DNA of 13,964 nt from Patescibacteria group bacterium UBA910 (GCA_002294445.1 DBEI01000025.1:1-13964); one strand, 5' to 3'. Shown: positions 1-8,135, counted from the stretch's first letter. Numbers and translations are program-made. Notes: generated by a model not told the origin, from the sequence alone.

Positions 1-1005
1 TCAGATCTGCATTTATCTGAAGGTAAAATTCCTGTTATGCGTGTAGAAGGTTCGTTGGTTCCACTAGAAAAGTATAGTGCACTTGCTCCAGCAGATATCA
101 AAGCGATACTTGATGAGTTGTTAACGCAAAAACAAAAAGAAAAATTTGTAGAAGAAAATGAAGTTGATTTTGCGTATGATCATCAGGGTATTGTAAGATT
201 ACGAGGAAATGCATATCTTCAGTTGGGGAAAATTAGTGTCGCTCTTCGTCTTATTCCAAAAAAGATTCAGTCTCTTGAAGAGCTTCATCTACCACCAATC
301 CTTGAAACCTTTGCAAATAAGCAACAAGGTTTCTTCCTTGTGGTAGGGCCAACAGGTCAGGGTAAGAGTACGACTCTTGCGTCATTGATTCAACATATCA
401 ACACACACAGACTTGAGCACATTATCACAATTGAAGATCCTATTGAGTATCTCTTTGAATCAGATAAGTCACTAGTGGAACAACGAGAAGTGCGTGAAGA
501 TACTCACGATTTCCACACAGCTCTTCGAAGTGTATTTAGACAAGATATTGATGTTTTAATGATTGGTGAGATGCGAGAACCTGAAACAATCTCAACTGCA
601 GTGACCGCTGCGGAGACTGGACATCTTGTGTTTTCAACACTACACACCAATACCGCTGCACAGACTGTGGCACGTATTATTGATTCCTTTGTTGCAGAGC
701 AACAAAGTCAGATTCGAGTTCAACTCTCAGCTTCATTGCTTGGTATCTTTTCACAGCGACTAATCCCTCGTGTCTCTGGTGGTATGGTTCCTGCATATGA
801 GCTTTTGATCAACAATGCTGCAGTTTCGAATCTCATTCGAGAAAATAGAATTCATGAGCTCAATTCTGTTATAGAGACAGGTTCGGAGCTTGGAATGATT
901 GACCTCAACAGAACACTTGCGGATTTGGTGAAAGCGGGAGAGATTACGGTAGAAAATGCATATATGTTTTCACAGAACTCAAAAGGTTTGGAGCGATTAT
1001 TATAA
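1..1005 (+). CDS. pilT: PilT-type pilus retraction ATPase, 5' end outside the window
   Basis: This is a hexameric secretion-type ATPase that powers type IV pilus disassembly at the inner face of the membrane. The frame is open from base 1: residues before the first ATG (position 37) read SDLHLSEGKIPV, which matches the conserved PilT N-terminal region, so that ATG is internal and the true start lies upstream. Visible motifs, counted from base 1, are a Walker A GPTGQGKSTT at about residue 116, an Asp box TIEDPIEYLF at about 143, a Walker B/GEMRE region near 185-195, and a His box GHLVFSTLHTN. The C-terminal GMIDLNRTLADLVKAGEIT is typical of PilT. The N-domain and the absence of a tetracysteine zinc site favour PilT over PilB. 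The gene ends 6 bases before pilC, so the two are probably cotranscribed. The PilT/PilB choice is fairly secure; retraction activity itself is inferred. Confidence 0.93.
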   Translation, partial: SDLHLSEGKIPVMRVEGSLVPLEKYSALAPADIKAILDELLTQKQKEKFVEENEVDFAYDHQGIVRLRGNAYLQLGKISVALRLIPKKIQSLEELHLPPILETFANKQQGFFLVVGPTGQGKSTTLASLIQHINTHRLEHIITIEDPIEYLFESDKSLVEQREVREDTHDFHTALRSVFRQDIDVLMIGEMREPETISTAVTAAETGHLVFSTLHTNTAAQTVARIIDSFVAEQQSQIRVQLSASLLGIFSQRLIPRVSGGMVPAYELLINNAAVSNLIRENRIHELNSVIETGSELGMIDLNRTLADLVKAGEITVENAYMFSQNSKGLERLL

Positions 1006-1011
1006 CGTACA

Positions 1012-2223
1012 ATGATTTACATATATAAAGCACTTGATCAACAAGGGGGAGTAAAAGAAGGTACTATAGATACTGTAAATATTGATGTTGCTATTAATAA
1101 TTTACAAAAACAAGGATTGATCATTTCTTTTATTCGACCACAAGAAGATAAACCGGGGATTTTTGATTTTGAATTTCGGTTTCATACACGTGTCTCAAAT
1201 AAAGATGTTGTTATCTTGTCACGACAGCTAGCGACATTGTTTGATGCGCAGGTATCTGCATTACGAATCTTCCGTCTCATCGCTGGACAAGTCGAGAATC
1301 ACACACTGAGAGATGCTCTGCTAGAAGTGACAGATGATTTGCAAGGGGGTATGAGTATATCTGCTGCACTTGCAAAACACCCAAAAATATTCAGCGACTT
1401 TTATATAAACATGGTCAGATCAGGAGAAGAATCAGGTAAACTTGATCAAACTTTTAATTATCTAGCTGATTATCTCGATCGTACATATGAAGTGACCACT
1501 AAAGCAAAAAGTGCGCTTGTGTATCCGGCGTTTGTAATCGCTACATTCATAGGTGTTATGATACTAATGCTCACTGTTATTATTCCAAAAATTGGATTAA
1601 TGATAAAAGATTCTGGTCAAGAAATACCATTTTATACAAAGATTGTTCTTGCATTTTCTGATTTTACATTACATTACGGTATATTTTTTGCTATAGCTAT
1701 GATTGTGGCCGGTTTTGTGGTTTATAAATATTCACAAACACAAGAAGGTGCACGTTGGGTTGGTGAGTTAAAGTTAGAGATTCCTTATGTTGGAGATTTG
1801 TATAGAAAACTGTATTTATCACGTATTGCAGATAACATGAATACCATGATTCTTTCGGGTATTCCAATGCTTCGTGCCCTTGAGATTACTTCTACTGTCG
1901 TAGATAACGAAATATATAAAGCGGTGCTCATGTCATCACTTACATCAGTAAAAGGTGGTTCATCTTTATCGACCTCTCTTTCTCAATACGAAGGGCAAAT
2001 TCCAGGAATGATGATTCAGATGATAAAAATAGGTGAAGAAACTGGAGAATTAGGTAATATTCTTAAAACTCTCGCAAGATTCTATCAACGAGAGGTGACC
2101 AATGCTGTGGATACTTTGGTGGGACTTATTGAACCTATTATGATTGTATCTTTAGGACTCGGTGTTGGTATATTGCTCGCATCGGTATTGATGCCAATTT
2201 ATAATATTGCATCTGTTGGATAA
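1012..2223 (+). CDS. pilC: PilC / GspF-family type IV pilus platform protein
   Basis: This is the polytopic inner-membrane platform on which the PilB and PilT ATPases act. The 403-residue product has the standard layout: an N-terminal cytoplasmic stretch (MIYIYKALDQQGGVKEG), a first GspF domain at about residues 65-190 (SRQLATLFDAQVSALRIF, GEESGKLDQTF), membrane segments near 170-192 and 220-240, a second GspF domain at about 265-385 (IADNMNTMILSGIPMLRAL, KIGEETGELG), and a last membrane segment near 375-397. Length is normal for PilC. The start has no Shine-Dalgarno sequence and lies 6 bases after the ATPase stop, which implies translation from the same transcript. No terminator is seen after the gene, but a new promoter lies in the 227-base gap before the pilin. 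Confidence 0.95.
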   Translation: MIYIYKALDQQGGVKEGTIDTVNIDVAINNLQKQGLIISFIRPQEDKPGIFDFEFRFHTRVSNKDVVILSRQLATLFDAQVSALRIFRLIAGQVENHTLRDALLEVTDDLQGGMSISAALAKHPKIFSDFYINMVRSGEESGKLDQTFNYLADYLDRTYEVTTKAKSALVYPAFVIATFIGVMILMLTVIIPKIGLMIKDSGQEIPFYTKIVLAFSDFTLHYGIFFAIAMIVAGFVVYKYSQTQEGARWVGELKLEIPYVGDLYRKLYLSRIADNMNTMILSGIPMLRALEITSTVVDNEIYKAVLMSSLTSVKGGSSLSTSLSQYEGQIPGMMIQMIKIGEETGELGNILKTLARFYQREVTNAVDTLVGLIEPIMIVSLGLGVGILLASVLMPIYNIASVG

Positions 2224-2323
2224 AAATTTATTTTCTGTTTGGCTGAGTGTTTGTAAGCTAGATAAAAGGTGTATTTGATTAACTTTTTAATTTGTTGTCC
2301 CGTGTCTTTTGTTATCCACAGAG

Positions 2324-2355
2324 GTCTTTTCTCTATAGAAAGACTCGCGTATAAT
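2324..2355 (+). promoter_or_regulatory. Putative pilin promoter with a hairpin in the spacer
   Basis: A perfect -10 TATAAT sits at 2350-2355, with a poor -35 (TTTTCT, 2327-2332) at 17 bases. The spacer contains an inverted repeat: GTCTTTTCT at 2324-2332 pairs with AGAAAGAC at about 2337-2344, with one bulged T. This could be a protein-binding palindrome or chance. The promoter would give a leader of roughly 85-90 bases ahead of the pilin ATG, AT-rich and without a good ribosome binding site. Nothing else is apparent in the 2224-2450 gap. Confidence 0.45.
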
Positions 2356-2450
2356 ATGGGTATTCGTTTTACACGAAGAGTATCTGGTAAAAGAGAGTGC
2401 TAGATAAATATTAATAATTATTAAAAGTTTTTTATTTGAATAAATACCAT

Positions 2451-2882
2451 ATGGTTAATTTGAAAAAAGGTTTTACGTTGATTGAATTGTTGGTGGTGAT
2501 TGCAATTATCGGTATTCTTTCTTCTGTTGTGCTTGCTTCTCTCAACACAGCACGAAATAAAGGTGCTGACGCTGCAGTTAAATCAAATCTTAATAACATT
2601 CGTGCTCAAGCAGAACTTGTGTATGATGCAGCTAATCCAAATAGTTATGCTGGTGTGTGTGCAAATACTCAAGTGACAGCGGCGGTAAATGCGGCTATTA
2701 CAGCGTCTGGTTCTGGAACACTTGCTACACGTTGTGGAAATGCAGCAGACGCATGGGCAGTTTGGTCAAACTTAAAAACTACTGGCGCAGGTTGGTGTGT
2801 TGATAGTTTGGGTACCTCAAAACAAATTGGAACTGGTGGAACTGGTGCGATACCAGCAGGTGCCGTTACAGTTTGTCCATAA
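2451..2882 (+). CDS. Type IV prepilin, probable major pilin
   Basis: The product is a secreted prepilin that PilD would process and the pilus machine would polymerise. The N-terminus reads MVNLKKGFTLIELLVVIAII, with the peptidase site between Gly7 and Phe8 and Glu at mature position +5, followed by a hydrophobic assembly helix to about residue 29. The globular part is Ala/Gly/Thr-rich and has four cysteines (in GVCANTQ, TRCGNA, GWCVDS and TVCP), possibly forming two disulfides. I chose ATG 2451 (143 aa): an in-frame TTG at 2436 would add only five residues and has no support. The gene has its own -10 upstream and a strong terminator 14 bases after the stop, while neighbouring genes are tightly packed. 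This is what one expects of a highly expressed major subunit. That assignment is inferred from context. Confidence 0.9.
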   Translation: MVNLKKGFTLIELLVVIAIIGILSSVVLASLNTARNKGADAAVKSNLNNIRAQAELVYDAANPNSYAGVCANTQVTAAVNAAITASGSGTLATRCGNAADAWAVWSNLKTTGAGWCVDSLGTSKQIGTGGTGAIPAGAVTVCP

Positions 2883-2896
2883 TAACTCTCATTATA

Positions 2897-2938
2897 TGCA
2901 CAACAAAAAACCACCATCAGGTGGTTTTTTGTTGTGCA
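2897..2938. terminator. Strong bidirectional Rho-independent terminator after the pilin gene
   Basis: A perfect 19-bp inverted repeat (2897-2915 with 2920-2938) has an ATCA loop. The core is CCACC-ATCA-GGTGG followed by TTTTTT, with the same run as AAAAAA on the left arm, so it can work in both directions. It separates the pilin unit from pilD and the minor prepilins. Confidence 0.9.
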
Positions 2939-2949
2939 CATTCTATATG

Positions 2950-2977
2950 TTTAAAGTAATCAAATTTATATTATACT
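2950..2977 (+). promoter_or_regulatory. Putative pilD promoter, nearly leaderless
   Basis: TATACT at 2972-2977 is a plausible -10, with a weak -35 TTTAAA (2950-2955, 16-base spacer). Initiation about 7 bases downstream would fall 2-3 bases before the pilD ATG, giving an almost leaderless mRNA. A restart is needed here because a strong terminator lies just upstream. Confidence 0.4.
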
Positions 2978-2986
2978 GTATATATT

Positions 2987-3844
2987 ATGGATATAATTTT
3001 ACTCTGCTTATTGGGTTCAATTGCATTAGGAGCGTTAATTGGAAGTTTTTTGAATGTTGTTATTTATCGTTATAATACAGGCTTGTCTATTAATCACGGT
3101 CGATCTCAGTGTTTTGTGTGTAGTAAAAAGCTTGAGTGGTATGAATTGATTCCACTTTTAAGTTTCATCGTACAAAAAAGAAGATGCAGAAAATGCAAGT
3201 CTGTGATGTCATGGCAGTATCCTTTTGTAGAGTTGATAACAGCAGTATTGTTTTTTGCAGTAGCGTTTCGTCAGATATCACTCTATGAACTTTTTTCACT
3301 ATATCCTCATGGTTTAGCGTATTCAATTGGACTAGCACTCTATTACTTTATTGTTGTTTCACTTTTGGTTGTTATTTCTGTTTATGATATTCGCCATAAA
3401 ATCATACCAAACGGTTTAGTGTATACATTTATTGTATTGGCTGTTATAAAGCTTCTTTTGTTTACGTATTTGTTCGCACTCCCACTCACGTTGGTGGGAT
3501 GGCTTGATCTCTTGGCACCTTTCTTGCTTGCGCTTCCATTTGCATTTCTGTGGTGGATATCAAAAGGTATGTGGATTGGTTTTGGTGATGCAAAGCTTGC
3601 GTTTGGTATTGGGGCACTACTTGGTTTTCCATTTGGGCTCTCTGCTATTATGTTAGGTTTCTGGATTGGTGCTGGGTTTGGTGTGCTATTGATTATTGTT
3701 AACAAGTTATTACCACACTCTACTCGTAGTAAGCTCGGCTTTAGTTCAGAGATACCTTTTGCACCATTCTTAATTATTGGTACATTACTCGTATTCTTTA
3801 TGCATATAGATGTTTTAGGTTTATCACAGTTACTCAATGTGTAA
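2987..3844 (+). CDS. pilD: Type IV prepilin peptidase / N-methyltransferase PilD (peptidase family A24)
   Basis: This bifunctional membrane enzyme cleaves prepilin leaders at Gly/Phe and methylates the new N-terminus; its substrates would be the five prepilins around it. The 285-residue product begins with a membrane segment and GALIGSFLNVVIYR. Then comes the cytoplasmic four-cysteine zinc domain (C42, C45, C67, C70; CFVC and CRKC) with SWQYPFVEL after it, as in full-length PilD. The two catalytic aspartates of the family are visible: D134 in VYDIRHKIIPN and D201 in GFGDAKL. Some six to eight hydrophobic segments fill the rest. It starts just after a terminator with its own likely -10 and overlaps the next gene by 8 bases. 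Confidence 0.96.
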   Translation: MDIILLCLLGSIALGALIGSFLNVVIYRYNTGLSINHGRSQCFVCSKKLEWYELIPLLSFIVQKRRCRKCKSVMSWQYPFVELITAVLFFAVAFRQISLYELFSLYPHGLAYSIGLALYYFIVVSLLVVISVYDIRHKIIPNGLVYTFIVLAVIKLLLFTYLFALPLTLVGWLDLLAPFLLALPFAFLWWISKGMWIGFGDAKLAFGIGALLGFPFGLSAIMLGFWIGAGFGVLLIIVNKLLPHSTRSKLGFSSEIPFAPFLIIGTLLVFFMHIDVLGLSQLLNV

Positions 3845-4472
3845 ATTATCTTCCCACAGTGAAAGAGGTTTTACTTTAGTAGAACTTATTGTTGTGATAA
3901 GTATCATGAGTATTATTACACTACTTATTACATTCAATAATTATAGATTTAATAATGATCTTGCGATTCAAACTGCTGCCTCAGAAGTGTCGCTCGCTAT
4001 GCGTCAAGCGCAGAGTTTTGGGTTTTCAGCTAAGCAAGCGCAGACAGGTAGCACTGATTTTAGTAAACCCTATGGTATCGTATTTGATTTACAGAATCCA
4101 AAAAACTTCTTTATTTATTCGGATACTAATGGTGATCGAGCTTATAATGGCGGAACAGTGTGTGATGGTTCTGATGAGTGTAGAGAAAAATCTACATTAC
4201 GTAGTGGTATAAGTGTACAGAGAGTATGTGCGGAATATATGAATGGTACACTTACGTGTTTTAGTGGTGGGGCGCGATATCTCACGTTGACATATGTGCG
4301 TCCAAATCCAGAGCCAGTGATCAAAGTATTTAATAGTAGTAATGTAGAGATAACTGGTCCTTGGAAAACTGCCTATGTTGAGCTGGTGAGTCAGAGTGGT
4401 ACGCGAATGTATGTTGTCACAGATTACTTCTCAGGTCAGATAGTGGTACAAAGTACACCTGTAATACCATGA
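3837..4472 (+). CDS. Minor prepilin, GspH/FimT-like
   Basis: The N-terminus (MCKLSSHSERGFTLVELIVV) has a PilD site between Gly11 and Phe12, Glu at +5 and a hydrophobic helix. The following AIQTAASEVSLAMRQAQSFG resembles the GspH/FimT family, whose members sit in the pilus tip or initiation complex. The 211-residue product has cysteines that could form disulfides (CDGSDEC, CAEYMNGTLTC). The start overlaps the end of pilD by 8 bases and the stop overlaps the next ATG by 4, so this is the first gene of a translationally coupled minor prepilin set. The H-type assignment rests on the N-terminal third and gene order. Confidence 0.85.
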   Translation: MCKLSSHSERGFTLVELIVVISIMSIITLLITFNNYRFNNDLAIQTAASEVSLAMRQAQSFGFSAKQAQTGSTDFSKPYGIVFDLQNPKNFFIYSDTNGDRAYNGGTVCDGSDECREKSTLRSGISVQRVCAEYMNGTLTCFSGGARYLTLTYVRPNPEPVIKVFNSSNVEITGPWKTAYVELVSQSGTRMYVVTDYFSGQIVVQSTPVIP

Positions 4473-5026
4473 TGAATAGACTACATAAAAAAATAAAACA
4501 ACGGGGTTTTACCTTGATTGAGATCATGGTCTCTTTGTCGGTTTTTATTATAATCATGACAGTAAGTTTAGGTTCAATACTGAGTATTTTAGAGGCAAAT
4601 GATAAAGCTCAGACAAAGAAGACTGCGATGGATAATCTAAACTTTGCTCTTGAGTCAATGTCTCGTACGGTACGATTTGGTACCAACTACTATTGTGGAA
4701 CAACGTCAACAAACCCTCCGCCCGCTTTAGATTGTCCTTCGGGTGGAAGTTCGTTTTCAATAAGATCTGCCGATGGTGCGCTTATAGTATATTCTCTTTC
4801 TGGTGGGCGTATTATGAAAACTGTAAGTGGGACAATGAGTCCTGTAACTTCTTCAGAAATTACTATCAATCGTCTTACATTTTATGTATTTAATTCTGCT
4901 CCACCTTCAGATCTGGGTCAGCCACGAGTGCTTTTGATTTTATCTGGAACGGTAGGAAACAAGACAAGTACTCAGTCGACGTTTAATCTGCAAACACTGA
5001 TGTCACAACGTAAAATTGATATTTAA
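4469..5026 (+). CDS. Minor prepilin, GspJ/PilW-like
   Basis: A 185-residue prepilin with a longer basic leader (MMNRLHKKIKQRG/FTLIEIMVS): cleavage between Gly13 and Phe14, Glu at +5, and a hydrophobic helix to about residue 42. The segment AMDNLNFALESMSRTVRFG resembles the GspJ/PilW group (long N-terminal helix with a conserved SR.vR stretch). Two cysteines (YYCGTT, LDCPSG) are close together. The start overlaps the preceding stop (ATGATGA). The next gene begins 3 bases after its stop. Specific subfamily is tentative. Confidence 0.82.
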   Translation: MMNRLHKKIKQRGFTLIEIMVSLSVFIIIMTVSLGSILSILEANDKAQTKKTAMDNLNFALESMSRTVRFGTNYYCGTTSTNPPPALDCPSGGSSFSIRSADGALIVYSLSGGRIMKTVSGTMSPVTSSEITINRLTFYVFNSAPPSDLGQPRVLLILSGTVGNKTSTQSTFNLQTLMSQRKIDI

Positions 5027-5029
5027 GAT

Positions 5030-5593
5030 ATGATTAATTATAAAAAGAGAAAAGGTTTTACATTAGTTGAGGTTCTTGTCGCTATTTCGATATTGTCGAT
5101 TGCTATTTTAGCAACATTCGCAGCGGTTTCTCATTCGATGCGAGCAACTAATTTTACAGAAGATCAAATTACCGCATATTATTTAGCGGATGAAGCTCTT
5201 GAATATATTCGCAATCGCAGAGACAGTAATGCGATTGCACATATCAATGCATTGGCCACAGGAGGGTCTGTAGAGTGGTTGGCAGGTGTGGCACAAGTGG
5301 CAACAGATCCTTGTTTCCCTGGTAAGGTGTGTTATGTAGATGTACCAGTTGCTACTATTGATGCTATTAAGACATGTAACTCTGGTGCTTCATCATGCCC
5401 TCCCTTATTGTATAATTCAACTCATGGTCTGTATGGATATACATCTGGTGTGGCTACTCCATATACGCGATCTATCACCTTTACATCAATTAGTAATACA
5501 GAGATGTCTGTGACTGTTTTAGTGTCATGGACTGCTCAAGGTTTATCAAAATCCTATAGGCAAACGTTGGTATTAAGAAATTGGGCTCAATAA
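5030..5593 (+). CDS. Minor prepilin, GspI/PilV-like
   Basis: The 187-residue product starts MINYKKRKG/FTLVEVLVAI: PilD site between Gly9 and Phe10, Glu at +5. The segment AVSHSMRATNFTEDQITAYYLADEALEYIRNRRDSN, seen at about residues 31-67, is typical of the PilV/GspI type (AxxLAxexlExir). Four cysteines lie in the globular part (PCFPGKVC, TCNSGASSC). It sits 3 bases after the previous stop and 3 bases before the next gene, consistent with a single operon. A role in the pilus tip is inferred from the family and gene order. Confidence 0.83.
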   Translation: MINYKKRKGFTLVEVLVAISILSIAILATFAAVSHSMRATNFTEDQITAYYLADEALEYIRNRRDSNAIAHINALATGGSVEWLAGVAQVATDPCFPGKVCYVDVPVATIDAIKTCNSGASSCPPLLYNSTHGLYGYTSGVATPYTRSITFTSISNTEMSVTVLVSWTAQGLSKSYRQTLVLRNWAQ

Positions 5594-5596
5594 TAT

Positions 5597-6055
5597 ATGA
5601 AATACTATAGTCTACAAGCAGGATATGCATTGCTTACTTCAATTATACTTACGGCAACATTGGCGTTGATTGCATATGCTGTAGCAAATATTACGCTCCG
5701 TCAGCTTGCGATTACGACCACAAACGTTGAATCACATAATGCATTTTATACTGCAGATAGTGGTCTTGAGTGTGCGCTGTTTTGGGATGTTAAAAATCCA
5801 AACAATACTTCATATAGTGCATTTGATCCAAATATTGCTCAAGCGTCGATCACCTGCGGGGGTAGTGCTGTATTACCAACTCGTGTCACCAGTGGGAGTA
5901 ATGTGATCAGTTCATTTCAAGTTCCGGTAGGTTCAAGTTGTGCAATCGTGTATGTTACAAAAGGTGCTGGGAATGCAACCACTATCGAATCACGTGGATA
6001 TAATACATGTGGATCCGGATCTCGTTTTGAGCGTGCTATTAGAATCACATATTAA
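5597..6055 (+). CDS. Minor prepilin without Glu5, GspK/PilX-like
   Basis: The 152-residue product starts MKYYSLQAG/YALLTSIILTATLALIAYAV. The expected cleavage is Gly9/Tyr10, but mature position +5 is Thr rather than Glu. Loss of Glu5 is characteristic of GspK-type tip pseudopilins. ESHNAFYTADSGLECALFWD also matches PilX/GspK-type proteins (AxxaAeaGle.A). Cysteines are present at LECALFW, ITCGG, SSCAIV and NTCGSG. It is the last gene of the four-member minor prepilin block, and no terminator follows, so transcripts may run on into ligA. Confidence 0.8.
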   Translation: MKYYSLQAGYALLTSIILTATLALIAYAVANITLRQLAITTTNVESHNAFYTADSGLECALFWDVKNPNNTSYSAFDPNIAQASITCGGSAVLPTRVTSGSNVISSFQVPVGSSCAIVYVTKGAGNATTIESRGYNTCGSGSRFERAIRITY

Positions 6056-6066
6056 TTTATATATGT

Positions 6067-6106
6067 GAGGTGTTTTTGCATGATTGCGAAAGTCCTGGCA
6101 GAATGA
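6067..6106 (+). CDS. Possible 8-codon leader ORF with a strong Shine-Dalgarno ahead of ligA
   Basis: GAGGTG at 6067-6072 is the best Shine-Dalgarno sequence seen at any start in this window. Seven bases later an ATG (6080) opens the short frame MIAKVLAE, whose TGA (6104-6106) overlaps an ATG for ligA at 6103 (ATGA). This would couple translation of the leader to ligA. It may also be chance: the same GTG (6070) opens an 11-codon N-terminal extension of ligA. The coding start is 6080; the range given includes the ribosome binding site. Confidence 0.3.
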
Positions 6107-8133
6107 GTATATCTATGAAAGAGGTCCCGAAAGAAATTCTTATACGTTTTGAGAAGTTACAGAAGACTATCGATTATCATCGAGTGCTTTATCATACTCA
6201 TGATACTCCGGAAATTAGTGACGAGGCATATGATTCGTTGATTAGGGAACTACAGGATATTGAAGCACAGTATCCTCAGTTAAGGCATGTTGATTCGCCG
6301 ACAGAGCGTGTAGGGGGTGAGCCATTGAAAGAGTTTGTCAAAGTTACTCATGCGGTCCGTCAGTGGTCATTTGATGATGTGTTTGATACGAACAGTTTGG
6401 AGAAATGGAATGAGAAAGTGTTAAACTTTATCAAAAAAAGCGGAGTGGATAATGAAGATGTTGAATATTGTTGTGAGTTGAAGATTGATGGATTGAAAGT
6501 GATACTCACTTATGAAGATGGTGTGCTGATACGTGGAGCAACTCGGGGAGATGGAGTGGTTGGTGAAGACGTAACAGAAAACATAAAAACAATTACGGAT
6601 ATTCCGCTTCTGCTCAATAAAAAAGTTTCCCTTGTTGCTATTGGCGAGGCGTGGATTGGTAAAGGAGAGCTCCAACGAATAAATAAAGAGCGAGAAAAGA
6701 ATGGGGAACCGTTGTATGCAAACACTCGAAACCTTGCAGCGGGTACACTCCGTCAACTTGATCCAAAAGTGGTAGCAGGAAGGAATCTCCATGCATTTAT
6801 TTATGATGTTGAAAATTTTAAAGAAGAGAAGATTGAGACACAATCAAAGGAGCTTGAATTGTTGCATAAACTTGGGTTTGTGGTGAATCCTCATACAAAA
6901 GTATGTAAGACTTTGAATGAAGTGGAAGCTTTTTATGATGCGTGGACAAAAAAGAAAGATTCGCTTGAGTATGGTCTTGATGGTATTGTGCTTAAAATAA
7001 ATTCTCGAAATATACAGGAAGCTTTGGGATACACAGGCAAGTCTCCGCGATGGGGGGTGGCATATAAGTTTCCAGCTGAACAAGTAACGACAGTGGTAGA
7101 GGATATCGTATTTCAGGTTGGACGTACAGGAGTGGTCACACCAGTGGCACATCTTCGCCCTGTCCTTGTTGCTGGATCTACTGTCTCTCGAGCGACTCTG
7201 CATAATGAAGATGAGATAAAACGACTTGATGTGCGTATTGGCGATACGGTTATTATTCAGAAAGCAGGGGATGTGATTCCTGATATTGTGCAAGTGGTTA
7301 CCTCGCTTCGTACGGGAAAAGAAAAACCTTTCAAGTGGCCGACACACGTGAGTTTGTGTGGCGGTGATGGTGCTATTGAACGTATTCCTGGGCAAGCTGC
7401 GTGGCGATGTGTCGTCAAAGATTCATACGAGCAACAAAAAAGAAAGCTTCATTATTTTGCATCCAAGGGCGCACTCAATATTGAAGACATGGGTCCTAAA
7501 ATAATCGACCAACTTCTTGATGCAGACCTTATTTCTGAATATGCAGATATTTTTACTTTGAAAAAAGGTGATCTTTTGGCACTTCCACGTTTTGCTGAAA
7601 AATCAGCGGATAATTTGCTTGCATCAATTGAAAAAGCACGAAAGACCACACTATCTCGATTTTTGATTTCACTTTCAATCCCGCAGGTAGGTGAAGAGAC
7701 TGCACATGATATTGCCGGACATTTTAAAACAATTGAAAAAATAAGAAATGTAACCGAAGAGGAGTTGCTTGCTATTTCAGGCATTGGACCAATTGTTGCA
7801 GAGTCGATCGTCTCATTCTTTAAAGATAAAAAAAATATAAAAATTGTAGATGATTTGCTGAAGTACGTCAGTATACAGTCAACACTTAATAGTGGACAGA
7901 AAGAAGGAAAATTTAAAGGGAAAACTTTTGTACTTACCGGAACACTTCAAACTATGACACGTGATGAAGCGAAGGAAAAAATTCGTGCGCTTGGTGGAGA
8001 TGTTTCTTCTTCAGTGTCAAAAGAAACCGACTACGTAGTAGCAGGGGAATCCGCAGGGTCTAAACTTGATAAAGCACAAGAACTCGGCGTGAGGGTGCTT
8101 TCAGAGGAACAGTTTATTGAGATGATTCAGTAG
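6103..8133 (+). CDS. ligA: NAD-dependent DNA ligase LigA
   Basis: The enzyme seals nicks in replication and repair using NAD+. With the ATG at 6103 the product has 676 residues, close to the usual 670. Domains in order: Ia (YHRVLYHTHDTPEISDEAYD), adenylation domain with the AMP-accepting Lys127 in ELKIDG and the downstream RGATRGDG and LDGIVLK motifs, OB fold (GRTGVVTPVAHL), a zinc-finger region near 416-441, helix-hairpin-helix repeats (LAISGIGPIVAESI) and a C-terminal BRCT (FVLTGTLQTMTRDEAKEKI). The zinc finger is odd: of the four usual cysteines only C419 and C436 remain; the other positions are V416 and S441. An earlier in-frame GTG at 6070 and a later ATG at 6115 are alternative starts; homology to the family begins just after 6115. 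I favour 6103 because of the ATGA overlap with a leader ORF. Confidence 0.95.
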   Translation: MSISMKEVPKEILIRFEKLQKTIDYHRVLYHTHDTPEISDEAYDSLIRELQDIEAQYPQLRHVDSPTERVGGEPLKEFVKVTHAVRQWSFDDVFDTNSLEKWNEKVLNFIKKSGVDNEDVEYCCELKIDGLKVILTYEDGVLIRGATRGDGVVGEDVTENIKTITDIPLLLNKKVSLVAIGEAWIGKGELQRINKEREKNGEPLYANTRNLAAGTLRQLDPKVVAGRNLHAFIYDVENFKEEKIETQSKELELLHKLGFVVNPHTKVCKTLNEVEAFYDAWTKKKDSLEYGLDGIVLKINSRNIQEALGYTGKSPRWGVAYKFPAEQVTTVVEDIVFQVGRTGVVTPVAHLRPVLVAGSTVSRATLHNEDEIKRLDVRIGDTVIIQKAGDVIPDIVQVVTSLRTGKEKPFKWPTHVSLCGGDGAIERIPGQAAWRCVVKDSYEQQKRKLHYFASKGALNIEDMGPKIIDQLLDADLISEYADIFTLKKGDLLALPRFAEKSADNLLASIEKARKTTLSRFLISLSIPQVGEETAHDIAGHFKTIEKIRNVTEEELLAISGIGPIVAESIVSFFKDKKNIKIVDDLLKYVSIQSTLNSGQKEGKFKGKTFVLTGTLQTMTRDEAKEKIRALGGDVSSSVSKETDYVVAGESAGSKLDKAQELGVRVLSEEQFIEMIQ

Positions 8134-8135
8134 AC

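Noticed and set aside
2436..2450. TTG as start of the pilin (five more residues)
   Set aside because: ATG 2451 gives a normal short prepilin leader; the extension has no ribosome binding site or family support.
2797..3075. 92-residue plus-strand ORF spanning the pilin terminator
   Set aside because: It overlaps the pilin 3' end, a strong terminator and the pilD start, and has no recognisable features.
3382..3837. 151-residue minus-strand ORF inside pilD
   Set aside because: Shadow of the conserved pilD C-terminal half; no family features.
6421..7395. Two minus-strand ORFs of 140 and 183 residues inside ligA
   Set aside because: Shadows of a strongly conserved coding sequence in the opposite frame; composition is unlike a protein and no start signals are visible.
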